A DNA stretch of 42,148 nt from an uncultured Eubacteriales bacterium (GTDB lineage Bacteria; Bacillota; Clostridia; Christensenellales; CAG-138): positions 1 to 42,148 of the forward strand of contig CACWJZ010000015.1 in the NCBI GenBank assembly GCA_902761365.1, read 5' to 3'. Below the pieces are notes generated by a model. That model did not search any database, was not told where the DNA came from, and saw only the letters and a list, made by a program, of their open reading frames with translations. Positions 32,934-40,893 of the stretch are shown one piece after another. The translations under genes and the position numbers were made by a program. Position 1 is the stretch's first letter. Every line of letters begins with the position of its first letter.

Positions 32934-33011
32934 GGAACAATGCCTGCCGTCAGCCTCTTTGCCCCGTTCCTGTGTCGCTCAAAAAATATTTCTCTTTTTT
33001 GAAAATTCCTC

Positions 33012-33040
33012 TTGCATTTTCTCTCAGACTTGGCTATAAT
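33012..33040 (+). promoter_or_regulatory. tRNA-Asn promoter
   Basis: TTGCAT (33012-33017), 17 bp, TATAAT (33035-33040), 13 bp before the tRNA 5' end. Confidence 0.8.
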
Positions 33041-33053
33041 ACCTCTCGAACGT

Positions 33054-33125
<72 letters not shown>

Positions 33126-33170
33126 CCCGCTTTCACCCGTTGACCATAAAATGAGGGTTGAAGCACAGAT

Positions 33171-33199
33171 TTACTGTATTTTTACTGTATTTTACTGTC
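33171..33199. repeat. Three helically phased TTACTGT repeats beside tRNA-Asn
   Basis: TTACTGTA at 33171-33178 and 33182-33189, and TTACTGTC at 33192-33199: periods of 11 and 10 bp. Position between the tRNA 3' end and the integrase gene suggests integrase arm-type binding sites of an att region. Confidence 0.55.
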
Positions 33200-33220
33200 G
33201 AGACCGTTCAAGATAAGGGA

Positions 33221-33254
33221 AAAGCCGCAGGTCTTTTATAAAACCTGCGGCTTT
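33221..33254. terminator. Terminator of the integrase gene
   Basis: AAAGCCGCAGGT (33221-33232) pairs with ACCTGCGGCTTT (33243-33254). It lies 24 bp past the integrase stop codon; T-tracts flank both sides. Confidence 0.8.
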
Positions 33255-33278
33255 CTTTGACCCCTGAATCCAGCGTTA

Positions 33279-34430
33279 TTATACGTTCTCGGCCGGTTCA
33301 GCAAGAGAGCGCTGCAGATGGGCGTTCAGCGTCCGGATACCCTCTTGCCGCTTGGCGTCTGTCAAGTGAGTATAGATCATCAGCGTCGTATGGATGTCAG
33401 CATGCCCCGCTATCTCTTGGGTGACCTTCACATCCACGCCCGCCTCATGACACATCGTGATAAAGGTATGTCGGAGCTGATGAGCTGAAAAAGGCTCAAT
33501 AGCGACGACTTTGGGATTGATGCGGCTTCGATCTTTACCGCCGGCCTGAATGTTCAGGAAGTGCATATAGCTGCTCCACGAGGTCTGCCAGGAGGTATCG
33601 GTCATCTGTGTCCCCTGAGCCGAAGGGCATACCATCGTGCTTGTGGCATGCTTTTTTGCCTCTGCTAAGATTTCATATAGAACGTCGATGATCGGAACGT
33701 CCCGGGTGCCGGCTGCGGTCTTTGGCTTTTTGACCCGAGCCTGGTTGTGCGCTTCGAAAGCCACCGATCTCCAGACGTGGATCACGCGTTTGTTCAGATC
33801 CACATCCGTCCATTGCAGAGCCAGCAGCTCTCCTCTTCTCAATCCGGCATACAGCATCACCATGACAGGGACTCCCATGCGGTGCCCCTGATATGTTCTT
33901 TTGACCAAGTCGATCTGCTCCAGGGTGAGAGGCAGTCGCTTTTTCGGTTCAATGGACGGGATCTTTACCCGTTCGAACACGTTTCGCACAAGGATATCAT
34001 TGTCCTGTGCAAGGCGCATGACCTGGGAAGCCACCTGCTTCACATGGCTCATCACCTTAGTGCTGTATCCGGCTTTTGCCATTCGGTTGATGATCGTCTG
34101 CAGATGAGCGTTTCGCAATTCTGTCAGCCGCATATGCTTTAGCTCTGCCAGATGATTCTTGCAGATTGAAACGTATTGCTTACGTACACCCTCCGATATC
34201 GTAGGCTTGTACTCATTGCACAAGAGATCGGCCATCTCTCCGAAGGTCACGTTCTCATAGACCGGCAGCATACCGTGTGCAAGCTTATCCCGATACTCAG
34301 CCACTTTTGCTTCCAGTTCCTTCTGCGTGTGCGCATAGATGACTTTTCTGTCGGGATCCCCGTTGGCTTTTCTGCCGATGGTGAGGCAACGCTGATACAG
34401 GCCGTCCTGCCTCTTTTTTGATCTTGCCAT
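33279..34430 (-). CDS. int: Tyrosine recombinase / integrase
   Basis: The 383-residue integrase has an AP2-like arm-binding N-terminus (RQDGLYQRCLTIGRKANGDP), a core-binding SAM-like domain (VTFGEMADLLCNEYKP to about residue 170) and a catalytic domain with Arg (LYAGLRRGELLALQW), HQLRHTF (H-x-x-R), IAGHADIHTTLMIYTH (His) and the nucleophile Tyr in that segment. ATG at 34430 follows GAGG; a TTG five codons upstream is less likely. The gene faces the tRNA-Asn gene, the probable integration target. All catalytic residues are intact. Confidence 0.95.
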   Translation of the reverse strand: MARSKKRQDGLYQRCLTIGRKANGDPDRKVIYAHTQKELEAKVAEYRDKLAHGMLPVYENVTFGEMADLLCNEYKPTISEGVRKQYVSICKNHLAELKHMRLTELRNAHLQTIINRMAKAGYSTKVMSHVKQVASQVMRLAQDNDILVRNVFERVKIPSIEPKKRLPLTLEQIDLVKRTYQGHRMGVPVMVMLYAGLRRGELLALQWTDVDLNKRVIHVWRSVAFEAHNQARVKKPKTAAGTRDVPIIDVLYEILAEAKKHATSTMVCPSAQGTQMTDTSWQTSWSSYMHFLNIQAGGKDRSRINPKVVAIEPFSAHQLRHTFITMCHEAGVDVKVTQEIAGHADIHTTLMIYTHLTDAKRQEGIRTLNAHLQRSLAEPAENV

Positions 34431-34503
34431 TATTCTACCTCGCAACTAATCCATAAATAGATAATTAAGCAATACCCCTTTTTCGAAGGGACGACAAGTC
34501 TGG

Positions 34504-35358
34504 CTACCGTTCATGCTCATGGCGATGAGCTTTCTCCCGTTCCCGCTGTCGGAGCAGGGACACCAGCTCGTCCTCGATCTCCCGGGGTGTGGCGTCGATG
34601 GGGAAGTACTCCGCAAACCGGTCCATGGACAGGATCAGCCGCTCCCTTTGCTTGCCTTTGCCTGCGTACAGGATGTCCAGGGGCTTCTCAAGGTCCAGCT
34701 CGCCTCGGGCCGCGCAGGCACGCATCTCCTTCGCCTGGGCTACGGAGGGGATCATCCCCTCCGTTTCTATGGCCTGCAGCACGTATCCCTGCTCCTCTTC
34801 GGAAAGATAGGACAGCTCCACACCCGGGATAATGCCCATCCGGTCCTCGTCCACCAGCTCCAGCAGGCCCGGGATCAGCCAGGTCAGGCGGATGTATCTC
34901 TGGACCTGTTTGAATCGCTCTCCGGTCTCCTCCTCCATGGCGCGGACATAATGTCCGCGCTGCAGCAGCGCCTCCATCCGCATCCGGTAGGCGAAGGCCC
35001 GCTCACTGGGGAGGATCTTCTCCCGCTGTCGGTTGGCGTCCACCATCATGAGGGTGGCGGTGTCGTCGTCCATCTCCCGGACGATCACCGGCATCTTCTC
35101 CAGGCCCAGGACCCTGCAGGCTGCCAGGCGCCTGTGGCCGGAGACCATCTCATAGCCTCCTTCCGGCAGGGGCCGGACCACCGCCGGGGTGATCACGCCG
35201 CTGGTCCGGATGCTCTCCTTCAGCGCTTCCATATCAGCGTCCTCCCTGACCTTGAAGGGATGGCCACGAAAGGGACAGATGCTGTCCAAAGTGACAGCCT
35301 GCACCCGCTCGCCGGGCAGGATGACGTCCGGTGTTTTCTGTTTTCTACCATCCATCAT
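34504..35358 (-). CDS. ParB/RepB-like partition or nuclease-type protein
   Basis: A 284-residue ParB-family protein: the ParB/Srx motif appears as VSGHRRLAACRVLGLEKMPV (GxxRRxxA box) preceded by LKESIRTSGVITPAVVRPLP, then an HTH region (EETGERFKQVQRYIRLTWLI). The CTP-binding type of fold is inferred from family. The ATG at 35358 overlaps the mobC stop (ATGA) with GGAGG eight bases before it. No ParA ATPase is present, so it may regulate genes or mark DNA rather than segregate a plasmid. Confidence 0.88.
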   Translation of the reverse strand: MMDGRKQKTPDVILPGERVQAVTLDSICPFRGHPFKVREDADMEALKESIRTSGVITPAVVRPLPEGGYEMVSGHRRLAACRVLGLEKMPVIVREMDDDTATLMMVDANRQREKILPSERAFAYRMRMEALLQRGHYVRAMEEETGERFKQVQRYIRLTWLIPGLLELVDEDRMGIIPGVELSYLSEEEQGYVLQAIETEGMIPSVAQAKEMRACAARGELDLEKPLDILYAGKGKQRERLILSMDRFAEYFPIDATPREIEDELVSLLRQREREKAHRHEHER

Positions 35359-35672
35359 GCCCAGGTCCTCCATGCGGCGCGGATCTTGCTTTGAACATCC
35401 TTCAGGATCTTTTTCGCTTCCGTCAGGTCTTCACTGGTCAGATCCATCCGGTTCGCCCGATACGCGATCTGATTCAGGTTGGTTCCCAGATGACTGATCT
35501 CAGTGACCAGGGACAGAAAGTCCATATTGGGACGTTCCCGAATCTCCTGCCCCGTGATCAGCTTACGGATGACCGTGGAATGATTGATATTGCTGAACCG
35601 GCTCAGCTGCTCCAGCTTTTCATATTCTTTCTCGTTCAGATATACCTGAACGGCTCGTTTGCGTGTACGCAT
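35355..35672 (-). CDS. mobC: MobC-like plasmid mobilization / relaxosome protein
   Basis: A 105-residue protein with an N-terminal ribbon-helix-helix region (AVQVYLNEKEYEKLEQLSRF) and the MobC hallmark FLSLVTEISHLGTNLNQIAY followed by RANRMD. MobC helps open oriT and recruits the relaxase. Start at ATG 35672, with AAAGGA nine bases upstream. The next gene upstream is separated by a 170-bp inverted- and direct-repeat region that looks like oriT. No MobA/relaxase gene is visible in the window. Confidence 0.85.
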   Translation of the reverse strand: MRTRKRAVQVYLNEKEYEKLEQLSRFSNINHSTVIRKLITGQEIRERPNMDFLSLVTEISHLGTNLNQIAYRANRMDLTSEDLTEAKKILKDVQSKIRAAWRTWA

Positions 35673-35707
35673 TTCTTCGTATCCTTTCCCCGCGAAAAGC
35701 GGCATAG

Positions 35708-35836
35708 GGGTCCGGGGCGTACCCGGCAAGCGCGGATGTCATGACAAATGCTATGCTTGCAGAGACAGGCGGCGTCATGACAGATCCCATGCTTGCGGGG
35801 ACAGCGGCGACGCCGCCTGTCATTCACCCCGGACCC
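35708..35836. other. Candidate oriT / origin-like repeat region
   Basis: Nested perfect inverted repeats: GGGTCCGGGG (35708-35717) with CCCCGGACCC (35827-35836), and GACAGGCGGCGTC (35764-35776) with 35809-35821. Two direct 31-bp repeats beginning GTCATGACA (35738-35768 and 35774-35804, about 25/31 identical) share ATGCTTGC and GACAG; each contains the palindrome GTCATGAC. The location between mobC and the replication-type gene suits an oriT or replication/partition site; the exact role is undetermined. Confidence 0.6.
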
Positions 35837-35842
35837 GTTGGA

Positions 35843-36565
35843 TCAGAGCGCCCGGCGGGCGTTCACCATGCAGTCCATGGGCGCGTTGTAGAGGCAGGAG
35901 ATAAGATAGTTCTCCCCGCAGGTGACGGGATCGCAGCGGTTTCCCAGCTGAGCCTCGATGAAGTCGATGTGGTCGATGGTCAGCATCCGGAGCCTGTCCC
36001 GGACAGCGTCCCGGGGGATCTGCTGTTTCTTCACCGTGATCTCTTCCGCCCGGTACATGGTGCGGATGGCCTGATCGATACTCTTGGCAAAGCCCTGGTC
36101 GTAGAAGGTGTCCAGATGGAGCTCCGCCAGTATCCTCTCCAGATCGTTCCCGTCGTCTCCCGTTGTACCGATTGACGGAACGGCTATTATAGTATTGCTA
36201 TCGTTATTCACTTCCGCTCCATTTGCTGCACCACCCTCCAACACGGTTTGCACCGGGGCCGGTGCATCCGGTGAACCGGGGATGCGGAGCGTATAGATGT
36301 TCGCCTGGCGCCGCCGCTTACCGTTCTTGCTCTCGGCATAGCTGGGCGTGACGGAGACGATCCCGGCGCTCTCCAGTTCCCGGAGCGCCTTGCGGACCGT
36401 GTTTTTGCAGCATCCGCAGCAGCGGGCGATGGAAGCTATGGACGGGTAGCAGGTCCCTTCCTTATTGCTGGTCCGGGACAGATAGGTCAGGACCAGCTTC
36501 GCTTTGGAGGAGATGCCCATCTCGAACAAGGTCGTCGTCACGTAAAAGGTCGTCCGCTTCGCCAT
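35843..36565 (-). CDS. HTH/DUF6017 replication-initiator-like protein
   Basis: A 240-residue protein common in Firmicutes integrative elements. The N-terminal winged-helix (HTH_36 type) is SSKAKLVLTYLSRTSNKEGT followed by CYPSIASIARCCGCCKNTVR and KALRELESAGIVSV. The C-terminal DUF6017 region is DAVRDRLRMLTIDHIDFIEA through NYLISCLYNAPMD. Such proteins probably start replication of the excised element; this is knowledge of similar elements, not proof here. It begins one base after the excisionase stop. Confidence 0.8.
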   Translation of the reverse strand: MAKRTTFYVTTTLFEMGISSKAKLVLTYLSRTSNKEGTCYPSIASIARCCGCCKNTVRKALRELESAGIVSVTPSYAESKNGKRRRQANIYTLRIPGSPDAPAPVQTVLEGGAANGAEVNNDSNTIIAVPSIGTTGDDGNDLERILAELHLDTFYDQGFAKSIDQAIRTMYRAEEITVKKQQIPRDAVRDRLRMLTIDHIDFIEAQLGNRCDPVTCGENYLISCLYNAPMDCMVNARRAL

Positions 36566-36566
36566 G

Positions 36567-36764
36567 TCACGCCTCCATCTGCCGGTCCATCCACTGGAGG
36601 AACTGGTCCCGGGGGACCAGGATCCGCTTGCCCACCCGCAGGGTGGGGAACCCCTTGGCGTGGGCCAGGTTATAGGCTCCCACCCGGGAGATGCCCAGGA
36701 AGGCTGCCAGCTCTTCCACGCTCAGGGTGTAGGGGAGCTCGTCCGTGTGAGTGTACTTCTTCAT
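36567..36764 (-). CDS. xis: Excisionase-family DNA-binding protein
   Basis: A 65-residue MerR-like/HTH_17 protein: TLSVEELAAFLGISRVGAYN followed by LAHAKGFPTLRVGKRILVPR and DQFLQWMDRQ is the usual Xis/AlpA pattern. It would bend att DNA and direct integrase to excision, or regulate the element. RBS GAGGAAAAG precedes ATG at 36764. It is first of the recognisable genes xis-rep-(oriT)-mobC-parB-int on this strand. Confidence 0.85.
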   Translation of the reverse strand: MKKYTHTDELPYTLSVEELAAFLGISRVGAYNLAHAKGFPTLRVGKRILVPRDQFLQWMDRQMEA

Positions 36765-36928
36765 GTCTTCTTTTCCTCGCTTTCGTGCTTCACAATTCTT
36801 GCGGTGACTTCTCTCGTTTTCTCACGCGGCGGCTTGGCTGTGATTTCTACGCAATGTCTTTCATCTTCGTTATCTTGCGTGTCTGAATGCGCCAGCGGAT
36901 GTTGATCCGCATAAATAGAGAATAACAA
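36761..36928 (-). CDS. Possible small upstream gene overlapping xis (TTG start)
   Basis: A 55-codon frame from TTG 36928 to a TGA that overlaps the xis ATG (ATGA). The sequence is protein-like and charged (DTQDNEDERHCVEITAKPPR then EKTREVTARIVKHESEEKKT). No good Shine-Dalgarno or ATG is present, so this is tentative. It lies just downstream of the leftward promoter at 36947-36974. Confidence 0.3.
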   Translation of the reverse strand: MLFSIYADQHPLAHSDTQDNEDERHCVEITAKPPREKTREVTARIVKHESEEKKT

Positions 36929-36946
36929 CCATCATTCGCATTCACT

Positions 36947-36974
36947 ATTATACTCGCCTCTTGACAGGAGTCAA
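36947..36974 (-). promoter_or_regulatory. Leftward promoter of the element operon
   Basis: Minus strand TTGACT (36974-36969), 16 bp, TATAAT (36952-36947). Its -35 interlocks with that of the rightward promoter in the dyad TTGACAGGAGTCAA (36961-36974). Confidence 0.7.
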
Positions 36975-36989
36975 TAGAAAATGTATAAT
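36961..36989 (+). promoter_or_regulatory. Rightward promoter of the DUF6076 gene
   Basis: TTGACA (36961-36966), 17 bp, TATAAT (36984-36989): a perfect consensus. Overlaps the leftward promoter back to back, so the two directions probably compete or are co-regulated. The remaining 36765-37095 holds no other clear feature apart from the possible small ORF. Confidence 0.85.
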
Positions 36990-37095
36990 TACAGTATGGT
37001 TCTCGATATTGGTCAACTGTATTATCAATTTATGACAACAGTCGATTTTTCTCGGATCGGTTCTCTATTTTGAGAAAAAAATGGAGGTTTTTTAT

Positions 37096-38253
37096 ATGGT
37101 CCCATTCACGGTGAAGAAGAACGGGAATAAGGTGTGGATCGGTGATTCCGGCAAGATGTATGAACGGGAAGAGATCCTGATCCACTATCTGAATATGGAT
37201 ATGAGCACGCTGGATGGATTGAACAGACTGCTTGCGGAATATAAGAGGAAATGCCGTTATGTGATCCAGTACGCGGCAAACTATAACGAGAACGTACACA
37301 GAGCACAGGGGCTCCTGCTGACACTGGTCAGCTTCTTTAGATTACAACCGCCGTATTCCTGCCTGGATATTCCCCCGCGTATTTGCGACGAGGGAGAATT
37401 GATAGCGCTGCTCAATCAGCATAAGTTCCTGTTCGGGTATGGTCGCACCAATGAATATGTGGATCCCCGGAATGAGGAGGAACGATTCCTTGCGGATGAA
37501 TTTGGTTTTGAGGACGTGGTGACCGGCGAGGCATATCTGCACGCCTTTTATGTGGATGAATTGATCCTTGAGGATGATGAGTATGAGAGCGATGTCATCG
37601 ACCTGAACCGGAAGATCGAGCAGCTATTCGACAGATATATCACTCTGGTCGACGATGCGGTACGCGTGAAAAACGTGTATGCTCCGTTTCTGGACAAATA
37701 CAACAGCGAAGACAAAAAGAAAGCGGTCTACGACCTGTTCCATTTGCCGACACAGCCGGATCAGGGGAAGCAGTTGAACGCTTCCAGCGCAGTGAAGCTG
37801 ATCTACGGCGTAGATGAAAAAGGGGAACTGTGCCGGGTGGCGGAGTATACCTCTTTAGGGGACTTCCTGTATATGGAACTGATGGAGGGGCTTGAAGAAA
37901 ACAGTGTGCCCCGCAAGTGCGCGAACTGCGGCCGGTACTTCCTTCAGCCGGGCGGATATGACACGGAGTATTGCGACAACATCGCGCCAGGGGAGGACAG
38001 GAAGACCTGCAAGGAGGTCGGCGCAAAGAACACCTTCGACCAGAAGGTCAAGACTAATCCGATCTGGCAGCTGCATCAGCGGGCGTACAAGACGCACTAT
38101 GCCCGGATGAAGAAAAAGAACATGACGCAGCAGGAGTTCCTGAATTGGAGCGAAAAAGCGGCAAAGCTCCGCGATCAATGCCTCGCTGGGAAGGTCACGG
38201 TCGAAGCTCTGGAGGCGTTTCTGACAGAAGACCTCAGATATAAGAAAAAATAG
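37096..38253 (+). CDS. DUF6076 protein with C-terminal zinc-finger-like motif
   Basis: A 385-residue protein of the clostridial DUF6076 type. The N-terminal two-thirds is helical and acidic without catalytic motifs that I recognise. Near residue 275 it has RKCANCGRYFLQPGGYDTEY followed by CDNIAPGEDRKTC, a four-Cys zinc-ribbon-like site, then a basic helical tail (HQRAYKTHYARMKKKNMTQQ). ATG at 37096 follows GGAGG by eight bases; an ATG at 37081 overlaps the RBS itself. Codons are less GC-rich than in chromosomal genes such as asd, fitting horizontal origin. Function unknown. Confidence 0.75.
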   Translation: MVPFTVKKNGNKVWIGDSGKMYEREEILIHYLNMDMSTLDGLNRLLAEYKRKCRYVIQYAANYNENVHRAQGLLLTLVSFFRLQPPYSCLDIPPRICDEGELIALLNQHKFLFGYGRTNEYVDPRNEEERFLADEFGFEDVVTGEAYLHAFYVDELILEDDEYESDVIDLNRKIEQLFDRYITLVDDAVRVKNVYAPFLDKYNSEDKKKAVYDLFHLPTQPDQGKQLNASSAVKLIYGVDEKGELCRVAEYTSLGDFLYMELMEGLEENSVPRKCANCGRYFLQPGGYDTEYCDNIAPGEDRKTCKEVGAKNTFDQKVKTNPIWQLHQRAYKTHYARMKKKNMTQQEFLNWSEKAAKLRDQCLAGKVTVEALEAFLTEDLRYKKK

Positions 38254-38339
38254 TCGTTATTGCGTCCGGAGATACAGTTTAGACTTCGATGCGTTTGACC
38301 AGTATAAAATATCGTAAAGATTGAAATGTGGGGAATGGG

Positions 38340-39230
38340 ATGAGAGCGTCACTTCTGAAAAACACGGTCAAAACCTGCTGCGGGATATTCTGTCTGTTGA
38401 TCGCGGTCCACGCCTTTGAAGCCATCGTTTTGCGGATGGACGAGACCTTCTTCGGCGAGAACTTCATCAACAAGCTTTTCGGCATATTCGTTCTTTGGCT
38501 GACCCTGGGGGCCTTGCAGTGGAAATGGCGGGACGTTGGCTTTACGGGCGAGGGCCTGGGGCGAGGTGTCATCATAGGCTTTTCGCTGGCCACCATCGTT
38601 TTCGCTGTTGCCTACGCCGTTGAGGTCATCGTTTTGAAGGCCCGGGGGAATACCGTCCGGGTCGGTTTCTTTACCATGGGGTTCTCCCTGACGGGCGAAG
38701 CCGAGATACATCGGGGCGTCGGCTTCATCCTGATGTGCGTTTTCTTCAATATCGTCAACGTCGTCATGGAGGAGGGTACGTTCAGGGGCTTGTTTTACGA
38801 GATCATCCGAACCGATCGCGCCGCAAAGACCGCCGTTCTGATCCAGGCGCTGTTGTTCGGGATTTGGCATGTGGTTACGCCCCTGCACAACCTGATCGAC
38901 GGGGACATTGATCTTGTCGGGTTTGTCTGGCTGAGCGTCGGATATATCATTCTGGCAGGGATTATGGGGATCAAGTGGTCGCTGATGTACCGGATGACGG
39001 GGAATCTGTATGCGGGCATGGCGGATCACTTCTTCAACAACTGCATCGCGACGAACCTTCTGCATTTGACCACGGAGAGCGGGACGGATGAATGGATGAT
39101 CGTACGCGTACTGATCGCCCAGCTGCTGTCCTCCGCTGTTGTGGCAGCGGTCTGGACGAGATGGAAGAAACAGAATACTGACCATACTAAGGAGGACGAA
39201 ACATGCAACCCTTTGAACCCCTTGTTCTGA
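38340..39230 (+). CDS. CPBP-family intramembrane metalloprotease
   Basis: A 296-residue membrane protein with about eight hydrophobic segments. The ABI/CPBP motifs are VVMEEGTFRGLFYEII (EExxxR) near residue 142, LFGIWHVVTP (FxxxH) near 177 and MADHFFNN (HxxxN) near 230. CPBP proteins cleave prenylated or signal peptides and sometimes give bacteriocin immunity. The start is uncertain (ATG 38340, weak RBS; GTG 38328 possible). It overlaps the next gene by 28 nt, indicating an operon. The substrate is unknown. Confidence 0.85.
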   Translation: MRASLLKNTVKTCCGIFCLLIAVHAFEAIVLRMDETFFGENFINKLFGIFVLWLTLGALQWKWRDVGFTGEGLGRGVIIGFSLATIVFAVAYAVEVIVLKARGNTVRVGFFTMGFSLTGEAEIHRGVGFILMCVFFNIVNVVMEEGTFRGLFYEIIRTDRAAKTAVLIQALLFGIWHVVTPLHNLIDGDIDLVGFVWLSVGYIILAGIMGIKWSLMYRMTGNLYAGMADHFFNNCIATNLLHLTTESGTDEWMIVRVLIAQLLSSAVVAAVWTRWKKQNTDHTKEDETCNPLNPLF

Positions 39231-39772
39231 ACGACGAGACCGTACAAGCCATATACGATCGCTGCCTCGCCAACGACGACACACTGGACGAGGACAGGGT
39301 CCAGAGCATGGCCTTCCTTGGGGTCTGCGGCTATGCACGGGACGTATTCCAAAAGGTGTTTTTCAGCAGGGCCAGGATCGCTGAGGACAGGAAGAACCTG
39401 TATTACCTGTACGGACAGCTTGCAGGTGTCCATGAACCGGAGGACCTGCCCTATGCCCCCCATCCGACCCTCTCCATCGGCGGCTGCATGCGCAACTATC
39501 GGGGCGAAACCTGGTTCCGTGACAGGAAGTCGCTGCTGATGTTACTGACCATCGGCGCGGTCTTTCTCTGCGATACGCCCATCAGCGGGTTTACCAGCAA
39601 GGCCTATGCCGACGGCTTGGACAACAACGTCAACCGCCGCCTGCCCGAACTGCAGAAGCAGCTATCCACCTCCGACGTGACGTTCGTGGGGGAGGACGTG
39701 ATCCCGACGCTCTCTCCCGATGACCCTGCCTTCCCGGCCTGGTGGGAGAGACACAGGGCGGAATGGATATGA
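39203..39772 (+). CDS. Hypothetical protein
   Basis: A 189-residue soluble-looking protein that I cannot assign. It begins inside the CPBP gene with a strong RBS (AAGGAGGACGAAAC before ATG), and its stop overlaps the start of the HEAT gene (ATGA). Features: acidic N-terminus (ANDDTLDEDRVQSMAFLGVC), a mildly hydrophobic SLLMLLTIGAVFLCDTPISG near residue 110 that is too weak to be a sure membrane helix, and a Trp-rich end (PAFPAWWERHRAEWI). The tight overlaps suggest that its product works with both neighbours. Confidence 0.7.
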   Translation: MQPFEPLVLNDETVQAIYDRCLANDDTLDEDRVQSMAFLGVCGYARDVFQKVFFSRARIAEDRKNLYYLYGQLAGVHEPEDLPYAPHPTLSIGGCMRNYRGETWFRDRKSLLMLLTIGAVFLCDTPISGFTSKAYADGLDNNVNRRLPELQKQLSTSDVTFVGEDVIPTLSPDDPAFPAWWERHRAEWI

Positions 39773-40395
39773 GAGCAGGGGAGACGGTGGATTTGAATGA
39801 AGCGGAACTCTATCAAGAGCTTGGTGTTTTGACAAGAGAGAAAAACAGGTGGGAAGAGAGCATCCCGTATGTTTCGTCTCTCTTGAACCATGACTCTGCG
39901 AAGATACAGGCAAAGGCGCTGTGGCTGCTCGGCGAGATGGGTCTTAAGTATCCGCTGACGGTCAAGAACGCCGTTCCTACGATCATTTCGTTTTGTGATA
40001 GCTCCATTCCGCTTTTGCGAGAACGCGCCATCAACGCTCTCGGCAGGATAGGGCGGGGTGACTATCGACTGATCGAATCATACTGGACGAGCCTGTTCCG
40101 CTTCGCTACAGATGAAGAGCCAGAGGTCAGGCTGAGCTTTATCTGGGCGTCAGAGAACATCGCCGCGAATACGCCGGACATATATCAGGATCATATGCCG
40201 GTATTTGCAAAACTCCTCTACGATACAGATGATAAGGTCAGGATGGAGGCACCGGAGATCTTTCGTGTCCTCGGCAAACGCAGGCCGGCGTTTGTCAGGC
40301 CTTTTCTGGACCAGTTGCAAAGGATATCTGGGACCGACAACAACCGCGTTGTACGGATCCACTGTTTAGGTGCGATCAAAGCGTCAATGAAATAA
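39769..40395 (+). CDS. HEAT-repeat protein
   Basis: A 208-residue all-helical protein with HEAT/PBS-lyase-like repeats: SAKIQAKALWLLGEMGLKYP, IPLLRERAINALGRIGRGDY, EPEVRLSFIWASENIAANTP, DDKVRMEAPEIFRVLGKRRP and NNRVVRIHCLGAIKASM, about five units. HEAT proteins bind DNA or partner proteins; no catalytic residues. ATG at 39769 overlaps the previous stop; an ATG at 39763 is possible. Last of the CPBP-hypothetical-HEAT cluster, converging on the first DtxR gene. Confidence 0.75.
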   Translation: MRAGETVDLNEAELYQELGVLTREKNRWEESIPYVSSLLNHDSAKIQAKALWLLGEMGLKYPLTVKNAVPTIISFCDSSIPLLRERAINALGRIGRGDYRLIESYWTSLFRFATDEEPEVRLSFIWASENIAANTPDIYQDHMPVFAKLLYDTDDKVRMEAPEIFRVLGKRRPAFVRPFLDQLQRISGTDNNRVVRIHCLGAIKASMK

Positions 40396-40413
40396 AGGAG
40401 CTGTCAAGATCCG

Positions 40414-40824
40414 TTAGTAGCAGTTCTCACCGCCAACAAACGCTTGCATCCGTTCAAGGGTTTCCTGACTGACGACATGTTCCATTTGGCATGCGTCCTT
40501 ATCTGCGATATCGGCGTCAACGCCCATCCGGATCAGGCAGGCTTTGATGACAGAATGCTTTTCATATACCTGTTCTGCGGTTTTTTGGCCTAATTCAGTC
40601 AAAACGATGAGCTTGTCCTCTTTCATGTTTAAATAAACGCGGTTATGCAGACGCTTCAAAGCGTTGCTGACGCTCGGCTTCGTTACCTTGAGCATTCTTG
40701 CTACATCCAATGAACGCACAAAACCGTTCCTGCGTTGCAGCACCAGGATCGCCTTTAGATAATTCTCCCCGGATTCATGGATCATTGCGGAGTTGGGTCC
40801 TTCCTGGTTTTCATTGTGCATCAT
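40414..40824 (-). CDS. DtxR/MntR-family metalloregulator (first copy)
   Basis: A 136-residue iron- or manganese-dependent repressor. The HTH is FVRSLDVARMLKVTKPSVSN followed by ALKRLHNRVYL; the dimer and metal half is VLTELGQKTAEQVYEKHSVI, MGVDADIADKDACQMEHVVS (Cys and His as metal ligands) and the C-terminal GGENCY. RBS GGAGG precedes ATG at 40824. Its promoter carries the same operator half-sites as the feo promoter, so it is probably autoregulated and a feo repressor. About 40% similar by eye to the next gene. Confidence 0.88.
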   Translation of the reverse strand: MMHNENQEGPNSAMIHESGENYLKAILVLQRRNGFVRSLDVARMLKVTKPSVSNALKRLHNRVYLNMKEDKLIVLTELGQKTAEQVYEKHSVIKACLIRMGVDADIADKDACQMEHVVSQETLERMQAFVGGENCY

Positions 40825-40850
40825 GATGAGCTACCTCCGGCATATTGCAG

Positions 40851-40864
40851 TTAGACAACTCTAA
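40851..40864. promoter_or_regulatory. DtxR-type operator at the first regulator's promoter
   Basis: TTAGACAACTCTAA: inverted TTAGA-N4-TCTAA, the same core as at 41499-41516. It overlaps the likely transcription start of the regulator gene, fitting autorepression. Confidence 0.75.
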
Positions 40865-40893
40865 TCAATACTACATACTTTGATCTGTTTTGT
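40865..40893 (-). promoter_or_regulatory. Promoter of the first DtxR-family gene
   Basis: Minus strand TTGACA (40893-40888), 17 bp, TAGTAT (about 40870-40865), ending just before the operator. Confidence 0.6.

Noticed and set aside
34504-36764. Plasmid partition system
   Set aside because: Only a ParB-like protein is present, with no ParA; together with integrase, Xis and a tRNA site the block fits an integrative element better than a plasmid.
36564-36905. Plus-strand 113-codon frame over xis
   Set aside because: Antisense to the well-supported xis gene, with no RBS and no recognisable domain.
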